Part shown: positions 41,456-50,122 of the stretch, piece by piece
Layout of the letters: every line of letters starts with the position of its first letter
Position numbering within the stretch: the stretch's first letter is position 1
DNA from: an uncultured Elusimicrobiales bacterium
GTDB taxonomy: Bacteria > Elusimicrobiota > Elusimicrobia > Elusimicrobiales > Elusimicrobiaceae
DNA length: 64,000 bases
Direction of reading: 5' to 3'
Assembly: GCA_944327085.1 (NCBI GenBank)
Contig: CALVGG010000002.1
Location: 248,001 to 312,000 of the forward strand
Notes under the pieces: generated by a model
Told to the model about the DNA's origin: nothing
The model's database searches: none
What the model saw: only the letters and a program-made list of their open reading frames with translations
Made by a program: the position numbers and the translations under genes

Positions 41456-41977
41456 TTAAAAACGTCCGTTCACCAGCACCATGGCGGGGAACCAGCCGTT
41501 TTCGGCAATGTTTAAAATGCCGATTTGCAAACCGTAAATTTGTTTGGCATAGTTTACAAAACCAAATTGCAAGCCGTTCATATTTTCGGCCTGGTTGTAA
41601 AAACCAATTTGCGCACCGGTAACCTGGCGGGTGGAGATGTTAATAAGACCCATCTGGGCACCGGTTAAATGGGTGTTCTTGGCAAAAGCGGCCCACTGGG
41701 CGCCGGTTACGTCTTCGGCCAAGCTGATCAGCCACGCCGCGCTTACGCCGCGCAAGTCATAGCGGGTTTGAGCCATTACCAAGTCCAACTGCACGCCGTA
41801 TACTTCATCGGTGCTGGAACCGATACCGAAATCAATCCCGTGCACTACCTGTGTATTGGCGGGGGCGGCAATAGCCAGTTTGTCCCATAACGAAAGTTTA
41901 AAAACCCCCGTGCTGCCGGCAGCAAAAGAAGCGCTGGCACCAAACAGACACAAAACCAACAATACTACTTTTTTCAT
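41456..41977 (-). CDS. Exported protein with GxQxGxxN surface repeats
   Basis: The 173-residue protein has a signal peptide (MKKVVLLVLCLFGASASFA) and a periodic C-terminal half: VTGAQMG-like units LTGAQMGLINIS, VTGAQIGFYNQAE, MNGLQFGFVNYA and YGLQIGILNIAE, each about 20 residues. This resembles the LA_2272-type surface repeat found in various Gram-negative bacteria, probably a small beta structure in the outer membrane. AGGAGGG precedes the ATG. It is transcribed alone and divergently from nadE. Its function is unknown. Confidence 0.78.
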   Translation of the reverse strand: MKKVVLLVLCLFGASASFAAGSTGVFKLSLWDKLAIAAPANTQVVHGIDFGIGSSTDEVYGVQLDLVMAQTRYDLRGVSAAWLISLAEDVTGAQWAAFAKNTHLTGAQMGLINISTRQVTGAQIGFYNQAENMNGLQFGFVNYAKQIYGLQIGILNIAENGWFPAMVLVNGRF

Positions 41978-42008
41978 GAACCCTCCTTTTTATTTTTACA
42001 GATAGTTT

Positions 42009-42017
42009 ATTCTAGCA
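42009..42017 (-). promoter_or_regulatory. Extended -10 promoter (TGCTAGAAT) of the surface-repeat gene
   Basis: The minus strand reads TGCTAGAAT 31 bases before the ATG at 41977. It is the same extended element as at pyrH. Confidence 0.6.
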
Positions 42018-42063
42018 CTTTCTAACACCAAAAAGGCAAAAAACTGCATAAATTGGTAAAATA

Positions 42064-42078
42064 TATAATAATAATGAG
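42064..42078 (+). promoter_or_regulatory. -10 box and ribosome-binding site of nadE
   Basis: TATAAT (42064-42069) lies 17 bases before the nadE ATG with GAGG (42075-42078) between. The leader is only about 10-13 bases. Confidence 0.45.
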
Positions 42079-42086
42079 GTATATTT

Positions 42087-43583
42087 ATGAAAATAAATTT
42101 GGCGTCTTTTAATCCTTTAACTGCAGATATCCGCGGTAATAAAGAACATATTATCGCCTTATTAAAAGCACCCGCTCCCAAGGCGGACGTATTGGTTCTG
42201 CCCGAGGCCGCCCTTTGCGGCTGCCCCATGATGGATTTGTTTGAAGATGAACGCCTGTTGAAAGAAACCGCTTTAGCTTTAAAAGAAATTGCCAAAGAAA
42301 CCAAAGAAACCGCCTGCGTGTTGGGATTTCAGGATAAATCCGGAAAGGATTTTGTCAGCGCGGCGGCTTTTATATATAAAGGTAAAATTACCAAAATTTA
42401 TGACAGTGAGGTTGTTTCCCTTTCCGGCAAAGACGTGCAAATTGTGCTGGGGGACCTGCAAGACGCTCCCGCTTTGGATGCGGACGTTATCATCCACCTT
42501 TCCGCCCGCCCTTATGAAAAAGGCAACGTAACCGAACGTTTGGACGCGCTTAAAAAGTTTGCCAAAAAACGCGGCGTGCCCACGCTCAGCTGTAACTTGC
42601 TGGGCGGAGGGGACGGCTTAATTTTTGACGGCCTTTGCGCTGCTGCCGGCAAAAAAGGAGAGCTGACCCTCTTGGGCGAACTCTTTCGCGAGCATATCAA
42701 CACCTGGGACAGCGAAGAAAAAACCTCTGCCCTTACTTATAAGGCGGATCCGCGCGGGGAAGTATTGGATGCACTTTCCTTCGGCTTGGGGGATTTTGTA
42801 CAAAAAGCCGGTTACAGCAAAGTGATTTTTGGTTTAAGCGGCGGGTTGGATTCCGCCGTAACGGCTGTTTTGGCCGCCAGCGCGTTAGGGGGGGAAAGCG
42901 TATATGCCGTGTCTTTGCCTTCTTACTGCACCAGCGATTTAAGCAAATCTTTGGCCGGCCAGTTAGCGCGCAACCTGGGCATTAATTTAGAAGAAGTAGC
43001 CGTTAAGCCGGTGCTGGACGGTATGAAGCACGCGGTGGGGCATATTGTGTCTCATTTAAAAGACATTACGGAGCAGAAGTTGCAGTCCCGCCTGCGCGCC
43101 AATATTTTGTTTACCTTGGGCGGGGAATACGGCGCTATGCCCATTTCTACCGATGATTTGAGCGAGCTTTCCGTAGGCAGCTGCGTGTTGTACGGCGATA
43201 CGGCCGGCCGCCTGCTGCCTATTGGGGACGTGTTTAAAACGGAACTGTATGACCTGGCCGCCTATATCAATAAAACCCGGGAAATTATCCCCCAGGGTAT
43301 TATAGACCGGGCTCCCACGTCCGAACTGCGCCCCAATCAAACCGATGCAGACACCCTGCCCCCGTACCCGGTGCTGGATAAAATTATCCCGCTTTACGTG
43401 GCCGAGGGGTTAACCCCGCAGGAAATTGCCCGCAAATGCAAAGCCCCGCTGGAAACGGTATCTGATGTGTGCCGCCGTATAGACACGGCCGATTATAAAC
43501 GCGCGCAAACCGCGCCTATCTTAAAAGTAACCCGCCTGTTTACCGATTTGCAGCGCCCCGTTACAAAAAAAATAAATCTTTAA
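42087..43583 (+). CDS. nadE: NAD+ synthetase with degenerate N-terminal glutaminase domain
   Basis: The 498-residue protein has a C-terminal NAD+ synthetase domain with the PP-loop FGLSGGLDSAVTAV near residues 248-260, PISTDDLSELSVG and PTSELRPNQTDADTLPPYPVLD, all diagnostic. The N-terminal part (1 to about 215) is nitrilase-like and keeps the glutamate in VLPEAALCG. The usual nucleophile motif CED(L/I)W is absent; the corresponding place reads VLGDLQDAP, and the lysine motif is also unrecognisable. Ammonia rather than glutamine is therefore the likely nitrogen source, unless the domain partners with another glutaminase. Confidence 0.92.
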   Translation: MKINLASFNPLTADIRGNKEHIIALLKAPAPKADVLVLPEAALCGCPMMDLFEDERLLKETALALKEIAKETKETACVLGFQDKSGKDFVSAAAFIYKGKITKIYDSEVVSLSGKDVQIVLGDLQDAPALDADVIIHLSARPYEKGNVTERLDALKKFAKKRGVPTLSCNLLGGGDGLIFDGLCAAAGKKGELTLLGELFREHINTWDSEEKTSALTYKADPRGEVLDALSFGLGDFVQKAGYSKVIFGLSGGLDSAVTAVLAASALGGESVYAVSLPSYCTSDLSKSLAGQLARNLGINLEEVAVKPVLDGMKHAVGHIVSHLKDITEQKLQSRLRANILFTLGGEYGAMPISTDDLSELSVGSCVLYGDTAGRLLPIGDVFKTELYDLAAYINKTREIIPQGIIDRAPTSELRPNQTDADTLPPYPVLDKIIPLYVAEGLTPQEIARKCKAPLETVSDVCRRIDTADYKRAQTAPILKVTRLFTDLQRPVTKKINL

Positions 43584-43598
43584 TAATACTGCGCCTGT

Positions 43599-43627
43599 AA
43601 AACCGGGCTGGAAGTTCGCCCGGTTTT
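43599..43627 (+). terminator. Weak intrinsic terminator after nadE
   Basis: AAAACCGGGC and GCCCGGTTTT form a 10-bp stem with a nine-base loop; the T-run is only four long, so read-through into the MATE gene is likely. Confidence 0.6.
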
Positions 43628-43643
43628 GGCGCGTGCCAAAATT

Positions 43644-45002
43644 ATGACTAAATGGTTAAAAAATAAGCCTTTGCGCCGGCAGCTGTTTACCCTTACCAGC
43701 CCTATTTTTGTGGAAACACTGCTGATTATGCTGTTAGGGGCCATTGACGTGGTAATGCTCAGCCGCTATTGTGAAGATACCGTAGCGGCCGTGGGGGTGG
43801 TGAACCAACTGCTTAACCTGGTATTTATTCTATACGGCATAACCACGTTGGGCACCTCGGTTTTGTGTGCGCAATACTTAGGGGCAAAGCAAAACAGCAA
43901 TGTAATGCAGACGATTGGCGTCTCCATTACTGCCAACTTGGTGATGGGGCTGATTGTAAGCCTGGGGCTTTATTTGCTGGCGCCGCAGCTTTTGGGTTTA
44001 ATGGGTTTGACGGACGATTTAATCGCCCGCGGCAAAACCTATATGCAAATTGTGGCGGGGTTTTCGTTTATTCAGGCGGTAGCGATGACGATGTCCTCCG
44101 TATTAAGAAGCCATAACAAGGCTTATTACCCCATGTACGTTACCCTGCTGATGAACATCTTAAACATTTTTGGCAATTACCTGCTTATTTTTGGCAAGTG
44201 GGGTTTCCCGGCACTGGGTGCGCCGGGCGCGGCCATATCCACGGCCGTGTGCCGGTTTATTGCGCTTATGTTGCTTGGCTACATTTTGTTTAAAAAAGTA
44301 GTGCCGCAGTTCAGCCTTTCTTATTTAAAGCCTTTCCCGTGGGATAAAGTAAAAAACTTAATGATTATCGGCCTGCCGGCGGCGGGGGAACAGGTTTCTT
44401 ACAATTTATCTCAGGTAGTAATTACCTATTTTTCCGTTATGATAGGAACCGCCGCCTTAACCGCACGTACTTATGCAATGAATATTGTAATGTTTTCTTA
44501 CGTGTTTGCCATAGCGCTGGGGCAGGGGGCGGCCATATCCATTGGGCATTTAATCGGGGCGGATAGGGATAATGCCGCATTCTCGGTAGAGAAATATTCT
44601 ATTAAGCTTTCGGTTATCATTAGCGTAATGATTTCCATTTTAACGGCTCTGGCGGGTACCAATATTTTTAAAATGCTATCAGCCAACCCGGACGTTATTA
44701 AAATAGGCGCGGTGGTATTGTATATTGACATTGTGCTGGAAATAGGCCGCGCGGTAAATATTACTTCCGTCAATTCGCTCAATGCGGCGGGGGATGTGTT
44801 CTACCCTTTTATGACGGGTGTGATTGTAATGTGGGGCGTGGCCACGCTGTGCGCTTATATATTGGGCGTGTGGTGGGGTTGGGGGTTGGCCGGTATTTGG
44901 CTGGCTATGGCCCTGGACGAAAACATCCGCGCCGTGGTGTTTGAGCGCCGCTGGAAGAGCCGCAAATGGCAAAGCAAGGCCTTCACGCGGCGGAAAGCTT
45001 AA
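43644..45002 (+). CDS. MATE-family multidrug/toxin exporter
   Basis: The 452-residue protein has about 12 hydrophobic helices in two related halves. LTSPIFVETLLIMLLGAIDVVMLSRY starts the first, and GLPAAGEQVSYNLSQVVITYFSVMIG starts the second. Both show the MATE pattern of a proline-containing first helix followed by a small-residue-rich turn. MATE proteins are inner-membrane Na+- or H+-coupled antiporters. The ATG at 43644 is preferred to an upstream TTG inside the nadE terminator, although no clear ribosome-binding site precedes it. The cargo is unknown. Confidence 0.9.
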   Translation: MTKWLKNKPLRRQLFTLTSPIFVETLLIMLLGAIDVVMLSRYCEDTVAAVGVVNQLLNLVFILYGITTLGTSVLCAQYLGAKQNSNVMQTIGVSITANLVMGLIVSLGLYLLAPQLLGLMGLTDDLIARGKTYMQIVAGFSFIQAVAMTMSSVLRSHNKAYYPMYVTLLMNILNIFGNYLLIFGKWGFPALGAPGAAISTAVCRFIALMLLGYILFKKVVPQFSLSYLKPFPWDKVKNLMIIGLPAAGEQVSYNLSQVVITYFSVMIGTAALTARTYAMNIVMFSYVFAIALGQGAAISIGHLIGADRDNAAFSVEKYSIKLSVIISVMISILTALAGTNIFKMLSANPDVIKIGAVVLYIDIVLEIGRAVNITSVNSLNAAGDVFYPFMTGVIVMWGVATLCAYILGVWWGWGLAGIWLAMALDENIRAVVFERRWKSRKWQSKAFTRRKA

Positions 45003-45006
45003 AATT

Positions 45007-45015
45007 TGCTAAAAT
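45007..45015 (+). promoter_or_regulatory. Extended -10 promoter (TGCTAAAAT) of the yceD-rpmF-plsX-fabG-acpP-rnc cluster
   Basis: TGCTAAAAT ends six bases before the ATG at 45022, with no ribosome-binding site. It overlaps the end of the MATE gene. The message is probably leaderless. Confidence 0.6.
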
Positions 45016-45021
45016 ATAATT

Positions 45022-45510
45022 ATGAACGATTTTTACCGTGATTACGACGTGCCGCAGGATTTAAAATTTAAAACGGCCGACATTTTGCGCATGGGCGGGC
45101 TGGAGTGTTCCGCCCGCTTAAGCCCCAAGTATTTTGCGCAGGTGTTCACCGCGCCCAATAAAATTACGGAAGTTACGGCGGAGTTGTCTTTTTCCGTGGC
45201 GGACAAGAACATATTGGTGCGCGGGCGCGTGTGGGGGAAAAGAGAAGTGCAGTGCGCGCGCTGTTTAAAAATGACGTCGCAAGACTTTGATGAAGAATTT
45301 GTAGAAACATATAGCACGAAATCAGAAATAATTGATATAATGTTACTTGTGGAACAAACGCTGGCTTTGACCGAAGAAATCCGCTTTCTTTGCAAGCCGG
45401 ACTGCAAGGGGCTCTGCCCCGTATGCGGGCAAGACTTGAACGCCGCCCAGTGCGGCTGCAAGCCGGAGCGTTTGTCGCCTTTTGCTGAATTAAAAGGTAA
45501 ATTCAAGTAA
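45022..45510 (+). CDS. yceD: DUF177/YceD family protein
   Basis: The 162-residue protein matches DUF177, which in most bacteria is encoded just before rpmF and is linked to 23S rRNA or ribosome assembly. GKREVQCARCLKMTSQDFDEEFVE and the cysteine-rich CKPDCKGLCPVCGQDLNAAQCGC are family marks, suggesting a metal-binding knuckle. The position next to rpmF-plsX-fabG-acpP is the conserved one. Confidence 0.88.
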   Translation: MNDFYRDYDVPQDLKFKTADILRMGGLECSARLSPKYFAQVFTAPNKITEVTAELSFSVADKNILVRGRVWGKREVQCARCLKMTSQDFDEEFVETYSTKSEIIDIMLLVEQTLALTEEIRFLCKPDCKGLCPVCGQDLNAAQCGCKPERLSPFAELKGKFK

Positions 45511-45552
45511 GAATTAATTGATTTTTACTGATGTATACAGGAGTAATAAAAC

Positions 45553-45765
45553 ATGCCGAATCCGAAGAAAAAACACACTCGTTCCCGCCGGGATTTGAGA
45601 AGATCGCACAACTCTGTGATTGAAGTGGCCCAGTTGGTGGAATGCCCTAACTGCAAATCCGCCCGCTTGCCGCACAACGTTTGCCCGAAATGCGGTTTTT
45701 ATAAAGACCGGGTGGTTGTGGCTCCCAAAGCGGCCAAAACCGAAGATAATACCGAAGCCAAATAA
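45553..45765 (+). CDS. rpmF: 50S ribosomal protein L32
   Basis: The 70-residue protein begins MPNPKKKHTRSRRDLRRSHN. It carries a zinc ribbon CPNCKSARLPHNVCPKC with all four cysteines. A short Lys/Ala/Glu tail extends the C-terminus. CAGGAG lies upstream of the ATG. Confidence 0.96.
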   Translation: MPNPKKKHTRSRRDLRRSHNSVIEVAQLVECPNCKSARLPHNVCPKCGFYKDRVVVAPKAAKTEDNTEAK

Positions 45766-45774
45766 CTTTTTCTT

Positions 45775-46821
45775 ATGAAAATAGCCCTGGACGCCTTAGG
45801 CGGAGATTACGGTGCTAAACCCAATGTGTTGGGCGCGTTAAAAGCGGCAAAAACCCTGGGTATCCATGTGATACTGGTGGGGGATGAAGCCGTAATTAAG
45901 CGTGAGCTGGCGGAGCTGGGATATACCCATGCTTTACCCGCCGGTATTTCCATTGTGCATGCACCCGATACCATTGACATGGGTGCCGAACCCGCCAAAG
46001 AGTGCCGCCATAAAAAAGGCGCAAGCATTATTGTATGTGCTGATTTGGTGCACAAAGGCGAGGCCGACGCATTTGTTTCCGCCGGCCACTCCGGGGCGGC
46101 TATGGTAGCGTCGCTCTTTCGCATAGGGCGCATTAAAGGGGTGGTTCGCCCCGCTATTGCCACGCCTATGCCCACGTATAAAGGCGTAAGCCTTTTGCTG
46201 GACGGCGGCGCCAACGCAGACTGCAAACCCATTCATTTGCTGCAGTTTGCCGTTATGGGTTCGGCCTATATGGAAAAAGTGTTTGATTTAAAATCCCCTT
46301 CCGTGCGTATTCTTTCCATCGGGGAAGAAGAAACGAAGGGGAATTTTTTGGTTAAACACACCATTCCCCATATGCGCGAAATTGGGGTAAACTTCCAGGG
46401 TACCCTGGAAGGGCGCGATGTAAACACCGGCGAAACGGACGTAATTATTTGCGACGGGTTTGTGGGAAACATTGTGCTTAAAATGGCCGAAGGGTTGGCC
46501 AAAACCATGATTCATATGATTAAGCGGGAAATTAAAAAACGCCCGCTGGCCATATTGGGCGCTTTATTGGCGCGCGGCGCTTTTAAAGCGGTTAAAGACC
46601 ATACCAACCCCGATTGCTACGGCGGTGCCCCGTTGGTGGGGGTAAACGGCGTGGCCATTATTTCCCACGGTAAATCCAACGATACGGCCATTTTCCACGC
46701 GCTTAAAACGGCCAAACGGTTGGTGGAAAAGAACTTTGTGGGGGATATTGCCGCCCGCATAGCTTCGCTGAAAGACACTTTCTCCGCCATTGAAACGGAA
46801 ATGCAGGAGGAAGATAAATAA
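45775..46821 (+). CDS. plsX: Phosphate acyltransferase PlsX
   Basis: The 348-residue enzyme makes acyl-phosphate from acyl-ACP for phospholipid synthesis. MKIALDALGGDYGAKPNVLGA, SAGHSGAAMVAS and TGETDVIICDGFVGNIVLKMAEG are the family signatures. It overlaps the fabG start by one base, linking phospholipid and fatty-acid synthesis. Confidence 0.96.
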   Translation: MKIALDALGGDYGAKPNVLGALKAAKTLGIHVILVGDEAVIKRELAELGYTHALPAGISIVHAPDTIDMGAEPAKECRHKKGASIIVCADLVHKGEADAFVSAGHSGAAMVASLFRIGRIKGVVRPAIATPMPTYKGVSLLLDGGANADCKPIHLLQFAVMGSAYMEKVFDLKSPSVRILSIGEEETKGNFLVKHTIPHMREIGVNFQGTLEGRDVNTGETDVIICDGFVGNIVLKMAEGLAKTMIHMIKREIKKRPLAILGALLARGAFKAVKDHTNPDCYGGAPLVGVNGVAIISHGKSNDTAIFHALKTAKRLVEKNFVGDIAARIASLKDTFSAIETEMQEEDK

Positions 46822-47561
46822 TGAATTTTCAAAATAAAAATGTTATAGTTACTGGTGCCACCCGCGGCATTGGTTTGGCCATTGCCAAAGCCTTTGCCCA
46901 ACAGGGCGCCAACTTGGCCATTTGCGGCACGCATGAAGAGGCCGTTAATAAAGCGGTGGAAAAATTAACCGCTTTGGGCGGCAAAGTGTATGGCCAGGCG
47001 GTAAACATTTCCCACGCGGCCGAATGTGATGCTTTTGTTTCCAATGCCGTAAAAGAATTGGGCTCTGTGGACGTGCTGGTAAACAATGCCGGCATTACCA
47101 AAGATAATTTAGCCGTGCGTATGAGCGAGGAAGACTGGCGCGCCGTTATTGACGTAAATTTAACGGGTACGTTTTTTATGTCTAAGGCCGCTTTAAAAGT
47201 AATGTTTAAAAAACGCACCGGCAATATTGTAAACATTTCTTCCGTAGTGGGGGAAATGGGCAACGCGGGCCAGGCCAATTATGTGGCCAGCAAAGCGGGC
47301 ATTATCGGCCTTACCAAAACTTTAGCTAAGGAGTTTGGCTCCCGCAACATTCGCGTGAATGCGGTGGCGCCCGGTTTTGTGCGTACAGCCATGACGGACG
47401 CCTTACCCCAGGACGTAAAAGAAAAAGCCCTGGAAAACGTACCGCTTAAAAGATTTGCAGAAACGCAAGACATTGCCAAAGCCGTGTTGTTTTTGGCAAG
47501 CGAAGATGCCTCTTACATAACGGGGCATATTCTGTCCGTCAACGGCGGACTTTATATTTAG
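46821..47561 (+). CDS. fabG: 3-oxoacyl-ACP reductase FabG
   Basis: The 246-residue classical SDR has TGATRGIGLAIA for NADPH binding, NNAGITKD, and the catalytic NISSVVGEMGNAGQANYVASKAG (Ser, Tyr, Lys). The C-terminal YITGHILSVNGG is typical of FabG. It sits between plsX and acpP, which fixes its fatty-acid role, unlike the SDR in the glycan locus. Confidence 0.96.
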   Translation: MNFQNKNVIVTGATRGIGLAIAKAFAQQGANLAICGTHEEAVNKAVEKLTALGGKVYGQAVNISHAAECDAFVSNAVKELGSVDVLVNNAGITKDNLAVRMSEEDWRAVIDVNLTGTFFMSKAALKVMFKKRTGNIVNISSVVGEMGNAGQANYVASKAGIIGLTKTLAKEFGSRNIRVNAVAPGFVRTAMTDALPQDVKEKALENVPLKRFAETQDIAKAVLFLASEDASYITGHILSVNGGLYI

Positions 47562-47603
47562 TTGGGATAAGGGGTTACCCTTTTTAAAACATCGGAGGAC
47601 AAA

Positions 47604-47846
47604 ATGTCTGAAAATATACAAGAAAGAGTCAAAAATATCATCGTTGAACAGTTGGGCGTAGAAGCCGACCAAGTAAAACCGGAAGCCCAGTTTGTAAACG
47701 ACTTGGGTGCCGATTCTTTGGACACGGTGGAACTCATCATGGCTTTGGAAGAAGAGTTTGACATCGAAATTCCTGACGAAAAAGCCGAAAAGATTAAAAC
47801 CGTGGGCGAAGCTATTGAATACATTGAAGCCAACGCCAAAAAATAA
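47604..47846 (+). CDS. acpP: Acyl carrier protein
   Basis: The 80-residue acidic protein carries the phosphopantetheine attachment site in [28 protein letters not shown] (the Ser of GADSLD). CGGAGGA precedes the ATG. Confidence 0.97.
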   Translation: MSENIQERVKNIIVEQLGVEADQVKPEAQFVNDLGADSLDTVELIMALEEEFDIEIPDEKAEKIKTVGEAIEYIEANAKK

Positions 47847-47848
47847 TC

Positions 47849-48514
47849 GTGTTTACGGAAATTGAGCGTATCATAGGATACAGCTTCAAGAATAAAGACG
47901 TTTTAAAGGAAGCACTCACTCACAAGTCTTTCGCCGGGGAACACCGCAGCGCAAAACATAACGAGCGCTTGGAATTCTTGGGGGACAGCATACTGGGGGC
48001 CATTGTGGCAGATTATATCTATAACCAATGCCCGCATGTGGAAGAAGGAGTGCTTTCTAAAATTAAATCCAACCTGGTATCCAGGCATAATCTTTATTTT
48101 TGGGGCAAAGAAATGGACCTGGGGTCCTTTATTGCCCTGGGCCACGGCGAAATTGCCACCGGCGGCCGCACGCGCGACAGCATTATCTCCAACGCGGTGG
48201 AGGCGGTTATCGGCGCTGTATATATAGACGGCGGATACGCCGCCGCCGAGCAGGTAGTTTTGCCTTGGGTTAAAACCCAACGTTTAACGCAAGACAGCGG
48301 TGACTTTAAAAGCCTGTTGCAGGAGTTTGTGCAAAAACGCAGCAAACATACACCCCTGTACGAGGTTATACAAACCGTAGGGCCTGAGCACGACAAAGTG
48401 TTTACCGTGCGTGTAACTTTAGACGGTAAAGAACTGGGTGTGGGCAAGGGCCGCAACAAAAAACAGGCCGAACAAAGCGCCGCCGAAAATGCGTTTGAAC
48501 GCTTAAAAAAATAA
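47849..48514 (+). CDS. rnc: Ribonuclease III
   Basis: The 221-residue double-strand-specific RNase starts at a GTG two bases after the acpP stop. The signature NERLEFLGDSILGAIVADYIY carries the catalytic acidic residues, EAVIGAVYIDGGY contains the second acidic pair, and the C-terminal dsRNA-binding domain ends GKGRNKKQAEQSAAENAFERLKK. Confidence 0.96.
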   Translation: MFTEIERIIGYSFKNKDVLKEALTHKSFAGEHRSAKHNERLEFLGDSILGAIVADYIYNQCPHVEEGVLSKIKSNLVSRHNLYFWGKEMDLGSFIALGHGEIATGGRTRDSIISNAVEAVIGAVYIDGGYAAAEQVVLPWVKTQRLTQDSGDFKSLLQEFVQKRSKHTPLYEVIQTVGPEHDKVFTVRVTLDGKELGVGKGRNKKQAEQSAAENAFERLKK

Positions 48515-48518
48515 GTTT

Positions 48519-49859
48519 ATGGATAAAAAAAGCACCGCCAAAATCACTGCTCCTATAGGTAAGATACAGGTAAAAGTGCAGGAATCTTTACTTCGTAAAC
48601 CGCTTATGTGGGTAGGGGTTTTGGCGGCGCTTCCGGTTTTGGTGCTGTTTGCGTTTACGTTTAAAAGCGGGTTTACGCCTGCTTCCGGCAAAAGCAAGGT
48701 GGAAAAAATCATCGTATCCAAAACCCCTATGCAAATGGCCGAGGAAGCCACCCAGGCCCTGCAGCGCAAAGATGCGCAAACTTTTTTTGATATTATTGAA
48801 AAAGCCAAAGATTATAATTTGGTTAACAGCAAGGGGGACTCCATGCTGTTAGTGGCGGTTTCTTTGGGTGATTTAGACAGCGTATTGCGTTTGCTTTCAC
48901 TGGGGGCGGATGTAAACAAACAAAACTCTTACACGCGCGATACGCCTATCCTGCGCAGTTTGTATACCAATCACGACGACATCACCCGCCTGTTGGTGGA
49001 AGCGGGCGCCAATTTAAATTTAGAAAACAACTATCATCATTCCCCTATGTTTGTGGCCGTGGAGCGCCAAAAAGGGGAATTTGTGGACTTATTTATTACA
49101 GCCGATGCCCAAGCCGGTATTAATTCAGATAATCTTTTCCGCTGGGTAACCAAACGCAATTTAATTGGCATTTTGGCTATGTTAAAAGGCGGTGTAAACC
49201 CCAACGTAAAAAATGAACAGGGCAATACCCCGCTGATTATTGCCGCGTCTATCGGGGATGTGGAGTCCGTGCGCAATTTGCTGGCTTACCGTGCAGACCC
49301 CAACGCCGCCAATAATGACGGCAACACCGCCCTTATTTACGCCGCGCGTTACAATCACCCTCAAATTATTTATGAACTGATGCGCCCCTATTCTTTGGTG
49401 GCGCCGGTGGATGTGAATATTCAAAATAAAGAAGGCCAAACGGCTTTGTATTGGGCTGCTTCCCGCGGGTATGAAGAAGCGGTAAAACGCTTGCTGGCCG
49501 CCAATGCCCAGCGGGATTTAAAAGCCAAAGACGGGCTGACCGCACGTGATATTGCCGCCAAAAAAGGCCGCCGCAATATTGTGGCTTTGTTTGATATGGA
49601 CCCTGTACAGCTGAAAAATTCCGTTATTGAAATGGATAATGCCCGCATTGCCGAGCGCAAACGCAAAGAGGCCGAAGCCAAAGCCAAAGAAGACGCCGAA
49701 AAACAAAAGCGGGATGCCGCCCAGGCTCAGGCCCAGCAGCAGGCGGGTTATATCGGCCGGCGCCGCCGTCAGGCCAATAAGCAAATGGTGCAGCCTTCCG
49801 CCGCGCTGGACCAGCAAGCCCCTACGCGCAATGCGTTTTCCCGCCGCAACAGGCAATAA
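48519..49859 (+). CDS. Membrane-anchored ankyrin-repeat protein
   Basis: The 446-residue protein has a single transmembrane helix (about residues 28-50, LMWVGVLAALPVLVLFAFTF). It is followed by some eight ankyrin repeats from about residue 105 to 355 (for example GDSMLLVAVSLGDLDSVLRLLSLGADVN and GNTALIYAARYNHPQIIYELM). The C-terminus is a charged helix (AERKRKEAEAKAKEDAEKQKRDAAQAQAQQQ) and a Gln/Arg-rich tail. The orientation puts the repeats probably in the periplasm. It follows rnc by four bases. The partner is unknown. Confidence 0.87.
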   Translation: MDKKSTAKITAPIGKIQVKVQESLLRKPLMWVGVLAALPVLVLFAFTFKSGFTPASGKSKVEKIIVSKTPMQMAEEATQALQRKDAQTFFDIIEKAKDYNLVNSKGDSMLLVAVSLGDLDSVLRLLSLGADVNKQNSYTRDTPILRSLYTNHDDITRLLVEAGANLNLENNYHHSPMFVAVERQKGEFVDLFITADAQAGINSDNLFRWVTKRNLIGILAMLKGGVNPNVKNEQGNTPLIIAASIGDVESVRNLLAYRADPNAANNDGNTALIYAARYNHPQIIYELMRPYSLVAPVDVNIQNKEGQTALYWAASRGYEEAVKRLLAANAQRDLKAKDGLTARDIAAKKGRRNIVALFDMDPVQLKNSVIEMDNARIAERKRKEAEAKAKEDAEKQKRDAAQAQAQQQAGYIGRRRRQANKQMVQPSAALDQQAPTRNAFSRRNRQ

Positions 49860-49879
49860 ACATATTTTTGCTTTTATAA

Positions 49880-49908
49880 AGCCCCGGTTTAGGCCGGGGC
49901 TGTTTTTT
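49880..49908 (+). terminator. Intrinsic terminator after the ankyrin gene
   Basis: AGCCCCGG (49880-49887) and CCGGGGCT (49894-49901) form an eight-bp stem followed by GTTTTTT. It closes the yceD-to-ankyrin unit. Confidence 0.86.
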
Positions 49909-50075
49909 ATCCAAACATCAGGGCGGAAAATCAAACGGATGCGCATTGAGCGCCTGTTTCGGCGGGTTTGGTTACTGCTGCGCCGTTTGGAGGTTCGTGT
50001 TTGGGCGTTTCCCTTTAAAATCAGTTTTAACAAACTATAAATATATGCTGGCATAGCCCCGGGGAGTGGATAAAC

Positions 50076-50106
50076 AAAAAGCCCGCATATTGAATGCGGG
50101 CTTTTG
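50076..50106 (-). terminator. Intrinsic terminator after asnS
   Basis: AAAAGCCCGCAT and its complement form a 12-bp stem with a five-base loop; a T-run follows on the minus strand. Confidence 0.84.
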
Positions 50107-50122
50107 TGTGTTTTTAAAACGC

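Noticed and set aside
49939-50040. 33-codon basic reading frame MRIERLFRRVWLLL after the ankyrin gene terminator
   Set aside because: It lies downstream of a strong terminator with no promoter in sight and only a weak AGGGCGG upstream; it may be chance.
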